Shown piece after piece: positions 44,464 through 54,627 of a DNA stretch of 64,000 bases. The translations under genes and the position numbers were made by a program. The notes beneath the pieces are model-generated. The model made no database searches. It saw only the letters and a list, made by a program, of their open reading frames with translations, and was not told where the DNA came from. Origin of the DNA: Entomortierella parvispora (lineage: Eukaryota > Mortierellomycota > Mortierellomycetes > Mortierellales > Mortierellaceae); contig OY752145.1 in NCBI GenBank assembly GCA_963573315.1, positions 1,302,001-1,366,000 on the forward strand, given 5' to 3'. The first letter of the stretch is position 1. Each line of letters begins with the position of its first letter.

Positions 44464-46360
44464 CTACTTCTCTCGCTGGAGCAACAGAGTTTGGTCCTTT
44501 TGGGCCAGAAATCCTGCCACCTTGCCCCAGAATAACAGGCCATGCTCGTTGAATCGAGTGCTCGCTCCAATCTCAAGCCCATGATCTGCTGTCCAGATCA
44601 AAGCCTCGTTCGACTTTGCAACCTGCTCTTCCTCAACCTTAGTTGAGAGAGGTGCTTGGTTCGCAAATGCAACCCAGATCCTTTGCATTTCTGCGCTCAG
44701 GATTTTCTCCTTTTCAGTCAAGATTGTCTCGATCAAAGGAGTTCCAAACACAAAAGGCAGCTCACCGCCATGGAGTGCCCCCAGGTTAGGGAACAACTCC
44801 TTGAACTTCTCAATCTCAGCATCAAAATGATAGCGGGTCACTTGGAACGACTTGGGCTTTTGCTTCTGCAAAGCCACGAACGTCTGGTGGACTTGCTGGA
44901 CAGGGAAACCAAACATGGAATCACCCAAATAGTTGGCCGAGAGCTTGACAACGTCTGCGTCTGTCTGAGGAATACCATAAACCGCCTCAAAGACTGGGCT
45001 CAGCTCAGGAGCTGGGCAAAACTTTTCGCGAAGACTAGGCCAATTGGTGAGGTTGCATTCTCCAAACAAGGCGGCAAAAGCCGATCCCTCATCCTTATTG
45101 GCACCGATGAGGACGGACTTAAGGTTGGGGTCATAAGCTGCAGGGTCCAGGGCCAAAAGCTGCAGCGAGATCTTGGAAGGAACGATCTTGCCATTATCGT
45201 AGTAGGGCTGATAACCCGGAATCAAAAATTCAGAGCCGGCGATCGCGATCTCGTCCTCGGGAACGGCTCTCAATCGTCTGACCTTTTCCTTTCCATCCAA
45301 ATCCGAAGGGATGTTCAACTTCTTTAAAATACTATCAAAGATGAGTTGTCCGTCGGTATGCACATGGCCGGGACGCATGGTATGGATCGTTCCGGACTGC
45401 ATGATGGCATGATCAAAGAGTCCGAAATGGGAGGGACACAACGTGTGATAATGGATTGTGATCGATCCGGCTGATTCACCAAAAGCAGTAACGTTTCTTG
45501 CGTTGCCTCCAAAGACTGTGATGTTCTCGCGAACCCATTCAAAAGCCAACTTCTGGTCCATTAGACCCCAGTTACCAATGGATTGGTTGTACTCGGAGAC
45601 GGGTTCTGGAGATGAGGCGACCTCTTCTTGCATTTCCTCTTCCAACTCTTTGGAGGCCAGGAAACCAAAGACGTTGAGACGGTAGTTCAGGGTGACGACA
45701 ACCACAGGCTGGTTCGATTGGATGGATCGCTTCACTACATTTCTGGCATCTATAGGTGGAACGCACGGAAAAACGGAACCCCGTAGAGGTGGGTCAGTGG
45801 GCTGTTGCAAACCGTGCCACCCGAGCCGACAAAAAAAAGATGGCTTCAAAACGTACCATAGATAGGAACGCCGTTGGAGCCATCGCGACAGGCACCGCCA
45901 TGAACCCAGGTCATGACGGGCACAGGCTCTGCACCCTCCTTGAGAGAATCCAAAGGCACAAAGATGTTCAAATTCAAGCACTTGTGTTCATCATGGTCCA
46001 GTCCGAACTGCTGCTTGCCGTCGCCAACTCTCATAGTCTCCTCTGGAAAAATGAGAGCCAATGGGTGCTTTGATGACGCTTGGGGGCAAACAGGCCTAGG
46101 TCAGGGGAAAGAAAATTCAACAAAGATGTCAATGTCAATTCATTTCGTGGGAATAAATATGTAGGTAAGAGAATGTTCTTATCATACCCCTGCTTCGTGG
46201 CATCGCGCACTCCAGTCCATGGCTGGGGTTTGATGGCTGGGCGCCAGCGTTTGGGGACGATGGCGTAAGGAACGTTCTTAAAGATGGCTAGCTGGCGCTC
46301 CTCGTCAACAGTGCCAAGCAAGGCACCGTAATTGGGGAGGTTGACTTCAATGGTCGCCAT
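44464..46360 (-). CDS. Type-B carboxylesterase / lipase family protein
   Basis: Exons 46360-46188, 46095-45857 and 45749-44464 give 565 residues. Alpha/beta-hydrolase of the carboxylesterase type. Oxyanion-hole motif WVHGGACRDGS, GNWGLMDQKLAFEWVRENI, nucleophile Ser in FGESAGS (about 230), an acid in ANKDEGSAF and the catalytic His in GALHGGELPFVFG. There is no signal peptide (MATIEVNLPNYG), so it is probably cytosolic, acting on unknown esters. Length is normal for the family and the triad is complete. It lies head-to-tail with the amylase; no functional link is evident. Confidence 0.93.
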
Positions 46361-46785
46361 GATATTTTTCTTTGGAGGGGGTTTGTTGTAAGAAAACGAG
46401 GTGAGAAGAAAAGGATTGTGGTCTGGTGGGAAAAAAAAGAGAGAGAAAGGATAGAGATCAGCATTTAAATACTCGACGTGGGGAAAGAGGAAGCAACACG
46501 GTGAATGCGAGGAGCAATGGCGGAACCTAAACTCCGGATGCTCGGCCTTGTGGAGGAGGAGGAGGAGGAGGAGGAGGGGGAGGAAGGCAGCTGTGTGTTT
46601 TTCGATCGCTTCTTTACTCCCTTGGTGTAACTATCCAAACTTGAAAGGATTCCCCCCGTTCCAGCAAACCAGACAGCCTTGATATGCAGCTTCAGCGACC
46701 AGAATGAGCCGACTGACCCAATGGGTTTCAAGAGCGTGAGGTCACATGAAGTCTGATTTCGCGATTCGCCCAACAAAGCGAATTT
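46361..46785. other. Carboxylesterase upstream region
   Basis: About 425 bp, with a (GGA)n run at 46553-46580. Open frames here are low-complexity and not convincing. Confidence 0.45.
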
Positions 46786-46789
46786 GCTA

Positions 46790-47450
46790 CCAAGAGTTTC
46801 TAGTGGGCCATTTTTGGTAAGCAGAACTGGCGACGCGGGGATGAACCGAACGTGAATTTAAGGTGCCGGATTACACGCTCACAGACCCCACGCAAGGCGT
46901 TAGTTCACCTAGACAGCAGGATGGTGGCTATGGAAGTGGAATCCGTTAAGGAGCGTGTAATAACTCACCTGCCGAATGAACTAGCCTTGAAAATAGATGG
47001 CGCTCAAGTGCCCATAATTCACCGTCAAGGTAAAAGCGAAGCCCTGACGGGTATGCAGTCGTGAAGGTTGTGAAGAAGCTTTGGACATAAATCAGAGTGA
47101 AACGGCCTCTAGTGCAGATCTTGGTGGTAGTAGCAAATATTCAAATGAGGACTTTGAAGACTGAAGTGGAGAAATGTTCCATGTGAACAGCACTTGGACA
47201 TGGGTTAATTGATCCCAAGAGATAGGGAAGTTCCGTTTTAAAGTGCGCAATTGCGCAGCCTATCGAAAGGGCAGCAGGTCAATATTCCTGCATCAGGATG
47301 TGGATTTTTTACGGCAACAATGAACTGGGAAACGCCAGTGGGAGCCCTAGGAAGAGTTTTCATTTTCTTTTTAACAGACTGTCACTGTGAAATCATCCTG
47401 GAGATACGGTTCAATGTTTGGTAGATCAGGACACTTCTGTCCTGTCTCCA
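46790..47450 (+). pseudogene. Degenerate fragment of the 25S/28S rRNA gene
   Basis: Long stretches match conserved large-subunit rRNA as I know it: TAGTGGGCCATTTTTGGTAA, GATGAACCGAACGT, AAGGTGCCGGA.TACACGCTC, AACTCACCTGCCGAATGAAC, ATGGATGGCGCT-like GATGGCGCTCAAG, AACGGCCTCTAGTGCAGATC, GTAGTAGCAAATATTCAAAT and, near the end, GGAGATACGGTTCAATG. Many substitutions and indels interrupt it. It covers roughly a central 650-nt part of the rRNA, without flanking rDNA. It is a dispersed, decayed rDNA fragment and not a functional gene. Confidence 0.85.
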
Positions 47451-47591
47451 TATACGACCTGCTGTGAAGACTCTCCAAGAATTCCCAACTCGTGATGATC
47501 GAGAATCCGGATCTTGTAGAGGCTGTAGACATCGTGAACAGTCATGGCTGGGGCTGACAAAGCTCTTCTTCGGACATGCTCGAAAGTACTG

Positions 47592-47793
47592 TCCTTCATA
47601 TTTTGCATCCGTCCGACCCACTCACTTGGAGGACGCTGTGCTTCAGACTACATTAGCCCACGGAATGATATGTGGTCTAAAGGGTTGAACTGGCCTTCAT
47701 ATCTTGCATCCATCCGACCCACTTACTTGGAAGACGCTGTGCTCCAGACCACATCAGCCCACGGAATGACATGTAATCTAAAGGGTTGAACTC
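47592..47793. repeat. Two tandem copies of a 101-bp unit
   Basis: 47592-47692 and 47693-47793 are about 85% identical by eye (TTCATAT.TTGCATCC.TCCGACCCACT, AGACGCTGTGCT.CAGAC, CCACGGAATGA.ATGT). Each ends with AAAGGGTTGAACT, which on the minus strand reads as a B-box-like AGTTCAACCC. Confidence 0.75.
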
Positions 47794-47835
47794 AGGTCTT
47801 CCTTTAAGCGACAGACCGTTGCGTCAATCTCATCC
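47775..47835 (-). ncRNA. tRNA-like (SINE head-like) sequence
   Basis: On the minus strand TGACGCAACGG (47826-47816) resembles an A box and GAGTTCAACCC (47793-47783) a B box, 33 nt apart, with a possible GGTCT/AGACC stem between. That is the layout of a tRNA-derived SINE promoter. A full cloverleaf is not evident and the anticodon loop is irregular, so it is probably a decayed element and not a working tRNA. Confidence 0.35.
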
Positions 47836-48453
47836 TTCCACGCTTCATTACTTGAGCTTTTTGGGTTCTTGGATCTTATTTCCGTCGTATGATCTAGTAG
47901 CGAAATTGGCAAGTAAAGACCATCAATGCGATGTTCTGAAAGAGGCATGCTGCAGCAAGGTCGAAAACGTGGTGAAGATATTCTCACTGGGGAACAAACT
48001 GGGGGTAATATGCTTGCTGACTGTCGGTCAATCCTGAAAGAGACGCACTCATTTCCACGGAGACCATCGGAGGACATACACGGGCTGAATGTCGGGCAAT
48101 GTTGACGTGGCGAAGAGCTATGGGCGTAATGGAATCGGCTTGCCTCTGTCTGTCTGCACAGTAAGGGCAACAGGTCCGTGCAACAAGAAGATTACCTTTC
48201 GAAGCCGATCGGGTGGCTTGCGGAACCTGCTCTCAGTGTGAGACCAGAGAGAAAAAAAGGTGTCAGATCAGCGTTACCATGCCCAAAATACTGGGCCAAA
48301 GTACGCGAGTCGCGAAAAGTTTATAGCTTTCTTCCCTTCAAAGCTCTTTACCTCACCTCACCTCACCCACACCAGGCATTCATACTCGTTGTCTTATCCT
48401 TATCCTTATCCCGTCGCCGCACTTCTTTACTCACTACATCGATAACAACTAGG

Positions 48454-50854
48454 ATGGGCGCCGAAACAATCAGCACCCACACCATCAAAAACGATGCAAC
48501 CACCACTATCGTGGCTCGTACAACCACCATCGTCTCTGAACACGAGGAGGTCGTTTCTGATGACAAGCACCATGGAAGCGTCGTTGAGGGAGTGAGGAAG
48601 ACTCTTCGAGACTATTGGTTCCCCTCCCATGCCGGATCAGACAGTGACGACGATTCTGAGGACGCCTCTCATGTCGACCATCATACTGACCCCTCCGTCT
48701 TTGGGTCCAACTCTGTAATGCGTCGCGCCTACGACTACTGGAAATCCTTGACCAAAGACGCAGACGAGTCTGCAAAGGAACACGTCCTCCAGGCGAAGAA
48801 GGCCCGCGATGAAGCTGCACACGAGGCCAAGTGGGCCATGTTTGGATATAAGAAAGAGGAACGTGAGGCCTTCGAGGCTGCCGAACAAAAGTATAAGGAG
48901 GCCTTGTCTGCGGCAGAAAAAGTTCATGAGGAAGCCCACGAGAAAGCTCGCTCTAGGTGGTTCCAGCAAGCTGATTGCACCCAAAAGGAGGTCAGCGAGG
49001 TCAAAGACCAAGATGCCAGCGAGATCACCCACAGGAAGTGGGACAAGTTCAAGGCCGCAGTTGATTCTTTGGCCTTCAACCCCCCCAAGTACGCCTGCAG
49101 TCCCAGCTCGCAATACTGGTTTGGTCGTCAAAACCCAGCCGCTGATTCTGGTTGGGACTGTCGTGAGATCTGGGATCACCCTAGTCGCAACAATCACGCT
49201 CACGACAGCCTCAAGACCCTAGAGAAGAAGCACTTGCCGTTGGATAGGGTCCATGGCATCCTTGCAGGTCTTTTGCAGCAGGCCGGCTCCAAGGCTAAGG
49301 CCGCCCCCTCTTCGACCGGCGCTTTTGATTCTACTTTGAAGTCCGTCAAGGACTACTATCACAGCGTCCTTGATCGTGTCGCCCGCGAGGAAAAAGGGGC
49401 GTTAGAAGAGTTTGATGCTGTTGCGGAGAAACTCAAGGGAAAACTGAACGAGGCCAAGTATCATGAGGAACAGACAGACTCGTGGTTGACCTCGCAGTGG
49501 AACGCCGTTATCGACAATGCAGGTGATGCCAAGAACCAGTACGAGCGTGTCTTTAAGAACACTTTGAAGGGCATCAAGAACTCTCGTACTGAGGCCTACA
49601 ATGCCTTGATTGGTAGTTTGCAAAGGTCTGTCAACCACGCTCGCACCAATGTCAAGGATGCCCTCCGATTATCCAAGCATGACTCTGATAAATCCAAGAT
49701 CTTGAAGGCAATCCAAGAGGCTTCCAAATCCTTCTCAGATTCACTCAAGGAGGCTGAGAACAAGATTAAGTCTGCGCCTAAAAACGCTTACGATAACGCG
49801 GTCGAGTCTTTCAACAAGGAGACTGCCCATCTCAAGACAAAGCTCGAGCAGGCTGCAGAGGCAGCCCGCAAGTCTGGCTCTTCATTTTCTCACCAAGCCT
49901 CCAGATCGGCTTCGTCGGTTGTTCGCCAGGCAACTGACAGTGGTAAGAGTCTCCGCGATGACGCCAACCGTAAACTCAATGAGGCCAAGAAATCCGCAGA
50001 CGCCATTCGACACAAGGCCTCAAGTAAATACGATAAAGCGTCAGCGTCAGTCAACGCCATGTGGGGTGCAGCAACACCTTTTGCCAAGGTCCATGACTCT
50101 TACCAGCAATTGCTGGATGATGCCAACACAAACTTGTTTGGTCAACACAACATCGGCGGACATTACGACATCAACTCCTTCTACGGCGCTTTGACTGCGT
50201 TGTACCTCTTGTTCTTGGCTCGAAAGATTTGGTTGGGTCGCAGACATGGTGGAGATGCTGGACGCACAACGACCCACGGTAACTTGCATGTCACCAAGCT
50301 AGGACGCCGTCATAGTCATGGTTCTTCTTCCTCCCATGATCACCATGAGCACCATGAGCATCACGGTGAACATCACGAGCACCAAGAACATGACAGCCAT
50401 AGAAAGCACAGCCATCGTAAGTATCATCCCAGGAGGACTATCGAATTGTCCCAGACGGATCGTTTGAAGCTAACCTCCTATTTTTTTTTATTTAGACGAT
50501 GGGCATTCTCATAGTCTCTTGGACCTTTCTGAACACCACAATAACTCATTCCATGCAGTGTTGTCAAAGTTCACGTCTACTGTCCCCATGACCATGATGC
50601 TGTTAGTTCTCCTCGAACTGGCTGGGTTCTCTCGTGTTGCTCTCCACACCCTCTTTGCAGGCCTGTTGACTTCCCAGTTGCTCCAGTGTGGGTACTTTAA
50701 CGGACTGATGGAGCACCTTGGCATTCTAGATAGTGATCTTGGAGAAAAAATTTTAGGTCGCTCTGCTCATAGAATGGGGTCCCAATTGGCCTGGATCGTC
50801 TTTGGACTCGCTGGAGCCGCCAATGCGATCAAGGTCTTACATGATCATCGTTAA
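48454..50854 (+). CDS. LEA-like amphipathic-helix domain fused to a MAPEG-like membrane domain
   Basis: Exons 48454-50416 and 50496-50854 give 773 residues. Residues 1-560 are charged, helix-forming repeats rich in Ala/Lys/Glu/Asp (ESAKEHVLQAKKARDEAAHE, KLNEAKKSADAIRHKAS), like LEA or apolipoprotein-like proteins. The C-terminus has four hydrophobic segments. TM1 FYGALTALYLLFLARKIWLG (about 574-593) and then, after a loop, VPMTMMLLVLLELAG, LHTLFAGLLTSQLLQCGYF and GRSAHRMGSQLAWIVFGLAG resemble the YecN-type MAPEG fold (membrane eicosanoid/glutathione enzymes). Between TM1 and TM2 is a His-rich loop (about 615-665; HDHHEHHEHHGEHHEH) that is cut by the 79-nt intron. MAPEG enzymes act in ER or outer mitochondrial membranes; activity here is unproven. 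The ATG at 48454 is the first Met that opens the conserved-looking sequence. Confidence 0.75.
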
Positions 50855-51173
50855 AAGCACCTGTGATGAAGTATATAAGTCGATCTTTTTTTAATAATAA
50901 ATAAACAGGATAAATAATATGGTGAACTGGATCTCGTCATTGTGTGCTTGGGTCCAGCTAGAAATGATTGGCGAAAGGATTTGTGCAACGGCGAACGTAA
51001 CGGTCGCATTCCATTGTCCCCACAATGCGGGTCCGTGCGAATTGTCTGATCCGTTGAATGAGGGGCGCCAGATTCAAGGCAATGATGTCAGTCTGTCGCA
51101 GGTCAAATCATTGCCTCATCTTGCAGTCACCGCTAGGCTTTCTCGAATTTGTGGCCTTCATGCTTTCCACACC

Positions 51174-51209
<36 letters not shown>

Positions 51210-51261
51210 CAAACAACACAGCAACAATCTACCCTAACAACACAGCAACCACTTTCCACAC
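50855..51261. other. Intergenic between the two LEA-like genes
   Basis: About 400 bp. A (CT)n run at 51178-51207 precedes the next start. Nothing else recognised. Confidence 0.45.
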
Positions 51262-52111
51262 ATGTTTTCACTTCGGCACTTTGTCCGCCGATCCACGAAC
51301 GTGGCTCTGGCCAACCCCAGTAACCTTACTCACATCAGACTGCCTATCCTCTCGCGGGCACTCTCCAAGTAAGTCTTACTTTCTTGACCCAACAGGGTCT
51401 TTGATGTTTGGAAACTAATGACTAACCGTCTTTTATTTCTGAACTCATCAATATCTTAGCAACACATCGCCCAATGAGCTTCCAACTGGCAAAGACAAGA
51501 CTGTCATCAAGCATGCCCCTGGTTGGAAGCATGAAAATGCTTCTGAGAGCGAGGCCAATGTCAAGGCCGACCGGGAGCCCCAACCTCGAAATGTTGAGCA
51601 CCTTCAGAATGAGACTATTGACCACCTACATGGAGATGGTGATAGCCTCCTGAAGGATTTGAAGGAGAAAGCTCAAGCTGTCGGTCATAACGTCGCTAAG
51701 GCTAGCATGCAATACGCAGACAAAGCCCAAGATATGGGCGAAAGCCTTTCGAAGGATAGTCGTCAGTACTTGGATAAGGCAAAGAAAGAGGCCGAGAACT
51801 TGGGCGAGATGGCAGCGAAGCAAGCAGAGGACAGCAAGGGCCCAAAGTGGACCGAACAGATCATAGATGAGGCTGAAAACACGGAACTCTCGGATAAAGG
51901 ATACGTCGATCAAGCCAAAACCCAGGCCAAGGAGATGGGCGACAGGAGCTTGTCGCCCGAGAGCAAACAGAACGCTTACAAGGTGAAGGAGGAAGCGAGG
52001 CAGGCAGGTGAAATTGTCATGGACGGCGTCAAGTCTGGTGCCCAGAAGATGGGTACTATTTTGAAAGAGTCTGTGGAAACTGCCAAGAAGGCGGTCGGTT
52101 TGAACAAGTAA
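51262..52111 (+). CDS. LEA-like protein with mitochondrial-type presequence
   Basis: Exons 51262-51368 and 51460-52111 give 252 residues. The first 35 residues (MFSLRHFVRRSTNVALANPS) are Arg-rich and amphipathic without acids, as in mitochondrial targeting peptides. The rest is hydrophilic helix with LEA group-3-like 11-residue periodicity (DKAQDMGESLSKDSRQYLDK, KAKKEAENLGEMAAKQAED, MDGVKSGAQKMG). LEA proteins protect membranes and enzymes during drying or freezing; a mitochondrial protective role is inference. It follows the LEA/MAPEG fusion gene by about 400 bp in the same direction. The two share composition and similar helical repeats, so they may be related by duplication of the LEA part. 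Confidence 0.75.
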
Positions 52112-52664
52112 GGTAGCCAATGCTCCCTGTCCTCCTGTGTACAAAGTCATCCCAATAAAGTGTCACCTTGATGCAAGAATGAGTTGCCACCAAAATCGAT
52201 GCAGTCAATTAGAGAAGGGCGGTCAATTAGAGATCGGACGAGCCAGCAGCGTCCTCTCGCATTCTTCTGCCGACTTCCACAGTGCCGCAGTCACGTTATG
52301 TGTTCTGATTGTGTGCTTCCCATGTGCGGAACTCAGGGCCGCTCTGAGGAAAAAAAAACTGACTCTTTTTCTTCGCCCTTGTTCTTCCTTCTTCTTTCCT
52401 CCTCTTTCCCTCCCCCTCCCTCCGTCTGCCATCGAAGCTTCCTCCGATTCAATCGCAACATCAAGGCTGCTCTTTCTCTCTCTCTCTCTCTCTCCTCCTC
52501 CTTCTCCTCCTTCTTCCCCTCGCTCACCTTCCTTCTCAGAGCGATCATCCCTGGCTTGACTCACTGCAGCCACACTTGTGATTCAAACCACCATCTTTAT
52601 TGTTTACCTCTACTCCATTCAGTTTTGCTGCAAGCCCCCCCACCCCCTCGTAATATAACCAAAC
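52112..52664. other. Intergenic with long pyrimidine leader
   Basis: About 550 bp: LEA-like 3-prime end and DNAJC7-type promoter. Very CT-rich from 52370 to 52540 with a (CT)n run at 52470-52495. No coding signal accepted. Confidence 0.45.
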
Positions 52665-54483
52665 ATGCCCGCAGAAGCCATGGATATGGATCAAATGGAG
52701 ATCCCCTTGTAGGTGTTTTTCTTTATTGTGATTCTGGGCACGCAGCCGCCCCCTGTGCTTGTGCTGCGTTGTCGGCAGGGCCGTGCTTCGCCTTGGTCTT
52801 CTGCTCGCTGACACCTACCCTTCGTTATTTTTGTGCCTCTTCATCCCTTAGGACTGCTGAGCAAATCAAGGCACAGGCAAACCAGGAATACAAAGTCGGC
52901 AACTATACAGGAGCTGTTGATCTCTATAGCCAGTCGATCAAGCTAGAACCTTCAAACGCAACATATTATGGAAACCGATCTGCGGCCCTAATGATGATCA
53001 AGAAGTACAGTGAAGCCTCAAAGGACTGCCAGACAGCTGTCCGATTGGACCCTGGATTTGTCAAGGTAACAGGGAACTCTTTACATTATTAGATCCGTTA
53101 TGATCTGTGTGTCATTCCAAGGCGTACAATGGATTTCTAATGGACGGGCAATTTTTTATTACATATTTGTAGGGATACCTCCGTGGAGCAAAATGCCAGT
53201 TGCAACTGGGTAACGTGAGCGAGTCCATCAGATTGTATACCAAGACTTTGGAGCTGGAGCCCAACAATGCACAGGCAATTAAGGAGAACGCTCAAGTAGC
53301 CTATGTGCAGAGCCAGATCGACCAGGTTCAACTTTATATGAGCAACAAGCAATTCGGTCTTGGCGCCAATGCTGTCGACCGTCTGTTGGGTTTGGTCGAG
53401 ATTCAGCCAAAGAAGTGGTTGATCTGGAAAGGAGAGTGTCTAATTGGCAAGAAGGACTTCAACGGAGCCAGCTCAGTGGCCATGGACCTTCTTCGCCAGG
53501 ATTCTCAAAACTCTGATGCCATCTACCTTCGAGCTCAGGTCCTGTACAGTCAAGGCGAGAATATCAAGGCCATTACCCATTGTTCCGAAGCTCTGAGGTG
53601 CGACCCCGATTGCACAAAGGCTCGTGTTCTGATGAAGAAGGCCAAGAGCCTCGAGGCTCAAAAATCTGCCGGAAACGATGCCTTCAAGGCCGGCAAGTTG
53701 CAAGAAGCCTTCGATCTCTACACGGCAGCGCTGGCGCTTGACCCCGAGAACGAGAGTACCAACAGCAAATTGTTCTCCAACAGAGCCACTGTTTTGGCTA
53801 AATTGTCCCGGTACGAAGAGGCTGTCAAGGACTGCGACTCCAGTTTGGCATTGGATCCATCGTTTACCAAAGTCCTGCGAAAGCGTGCAGAGTGCCAACT
53901 CAAGTTGGAGCAATATGAAGATGCCGTCCGGGACCTTAAATCTGCTCTGGAGCAAGACAAGACCAACAGGGATATCCGCCGCGAGCTGCAAGCAGCAGAG
54001 CTCGAGCTCAAGAAGTCGTTACGTAAGGATTACTACAAGGTGTTGGGAGTAAGCAAGGACGCTGGGGAGAGTGAAATCAAGAAGGCATACAGGAGACAGG
54101 CCTTGATCTATCATCCAGACAAGAACGACGGTGATGCTGCAGCAGAGGCCAAGTTCAAGGATATTGGAGAGGCCTACGGAGTATTAAGCGACCCCACCAA
54201 GAAACATCGTTATGACTCTGGTATGGATATTGAAGGTGGCGGTATGGGAGGTGGTATGGATGATTTTGGTGGTGGTGGAGATGTCAACTCGATGTTCTAT
54301 CAAATGTTTATGAACCAACAAGGAGGCATGGGTGGTGGATCGCCCTTCGGAGGTGGATCGCCCTTTGGCGGCGGAGGATTTGGAGGTGGATTTGGTGGCG
54401 GTGGCGGAAGCCCCTTTGGTGGCCATGGACACAGCCACGGTCATAGCCAGGGCGGCCGTGGCCAAAGCTTCCACTTTGATTAG
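52665..54483 (+). CDS. TPR / J-domain co-chaperone, DNAJC7 type
   Basis: Exons 52665-52708, 52852-53065 and 53173-54483 give 522 residues. Tandem TPR units ([80 protein letters not shown]) fill residues 15-360 and would bind Hsp70/Hsp90 tails. The J domain (about 372-440) has [20 protein letters not shown] and the essential HPDKN (about 401). A Gly/Phe-rich tail ([30 protein letters not shown]) follows. The layout matches DNAJC7/TPR2, which hands clients between Hsp70 and Hsp90. Complete; the first intron splits a Leu codon. Confidence 0.93.
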
Positions 54484-54627
54484 AGAACATCTCCTTCCTT
54501 CACATAAAAAAACCATAACCGCGATTTTATGCCAGTCACATGACCAACGTCTTTCCTGAGCAAAACAACCGCGCCGCCATTCATGCGCCTTCCAATTTCC
54601 ACCCATTCATTCATCCTCCGTCTTGCA

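Noticed and set aside
47592-47793. CRISPR-like array
   Set aside because: Only two adjacent units with no spacers; it is a eukaryotic tandem duplication.
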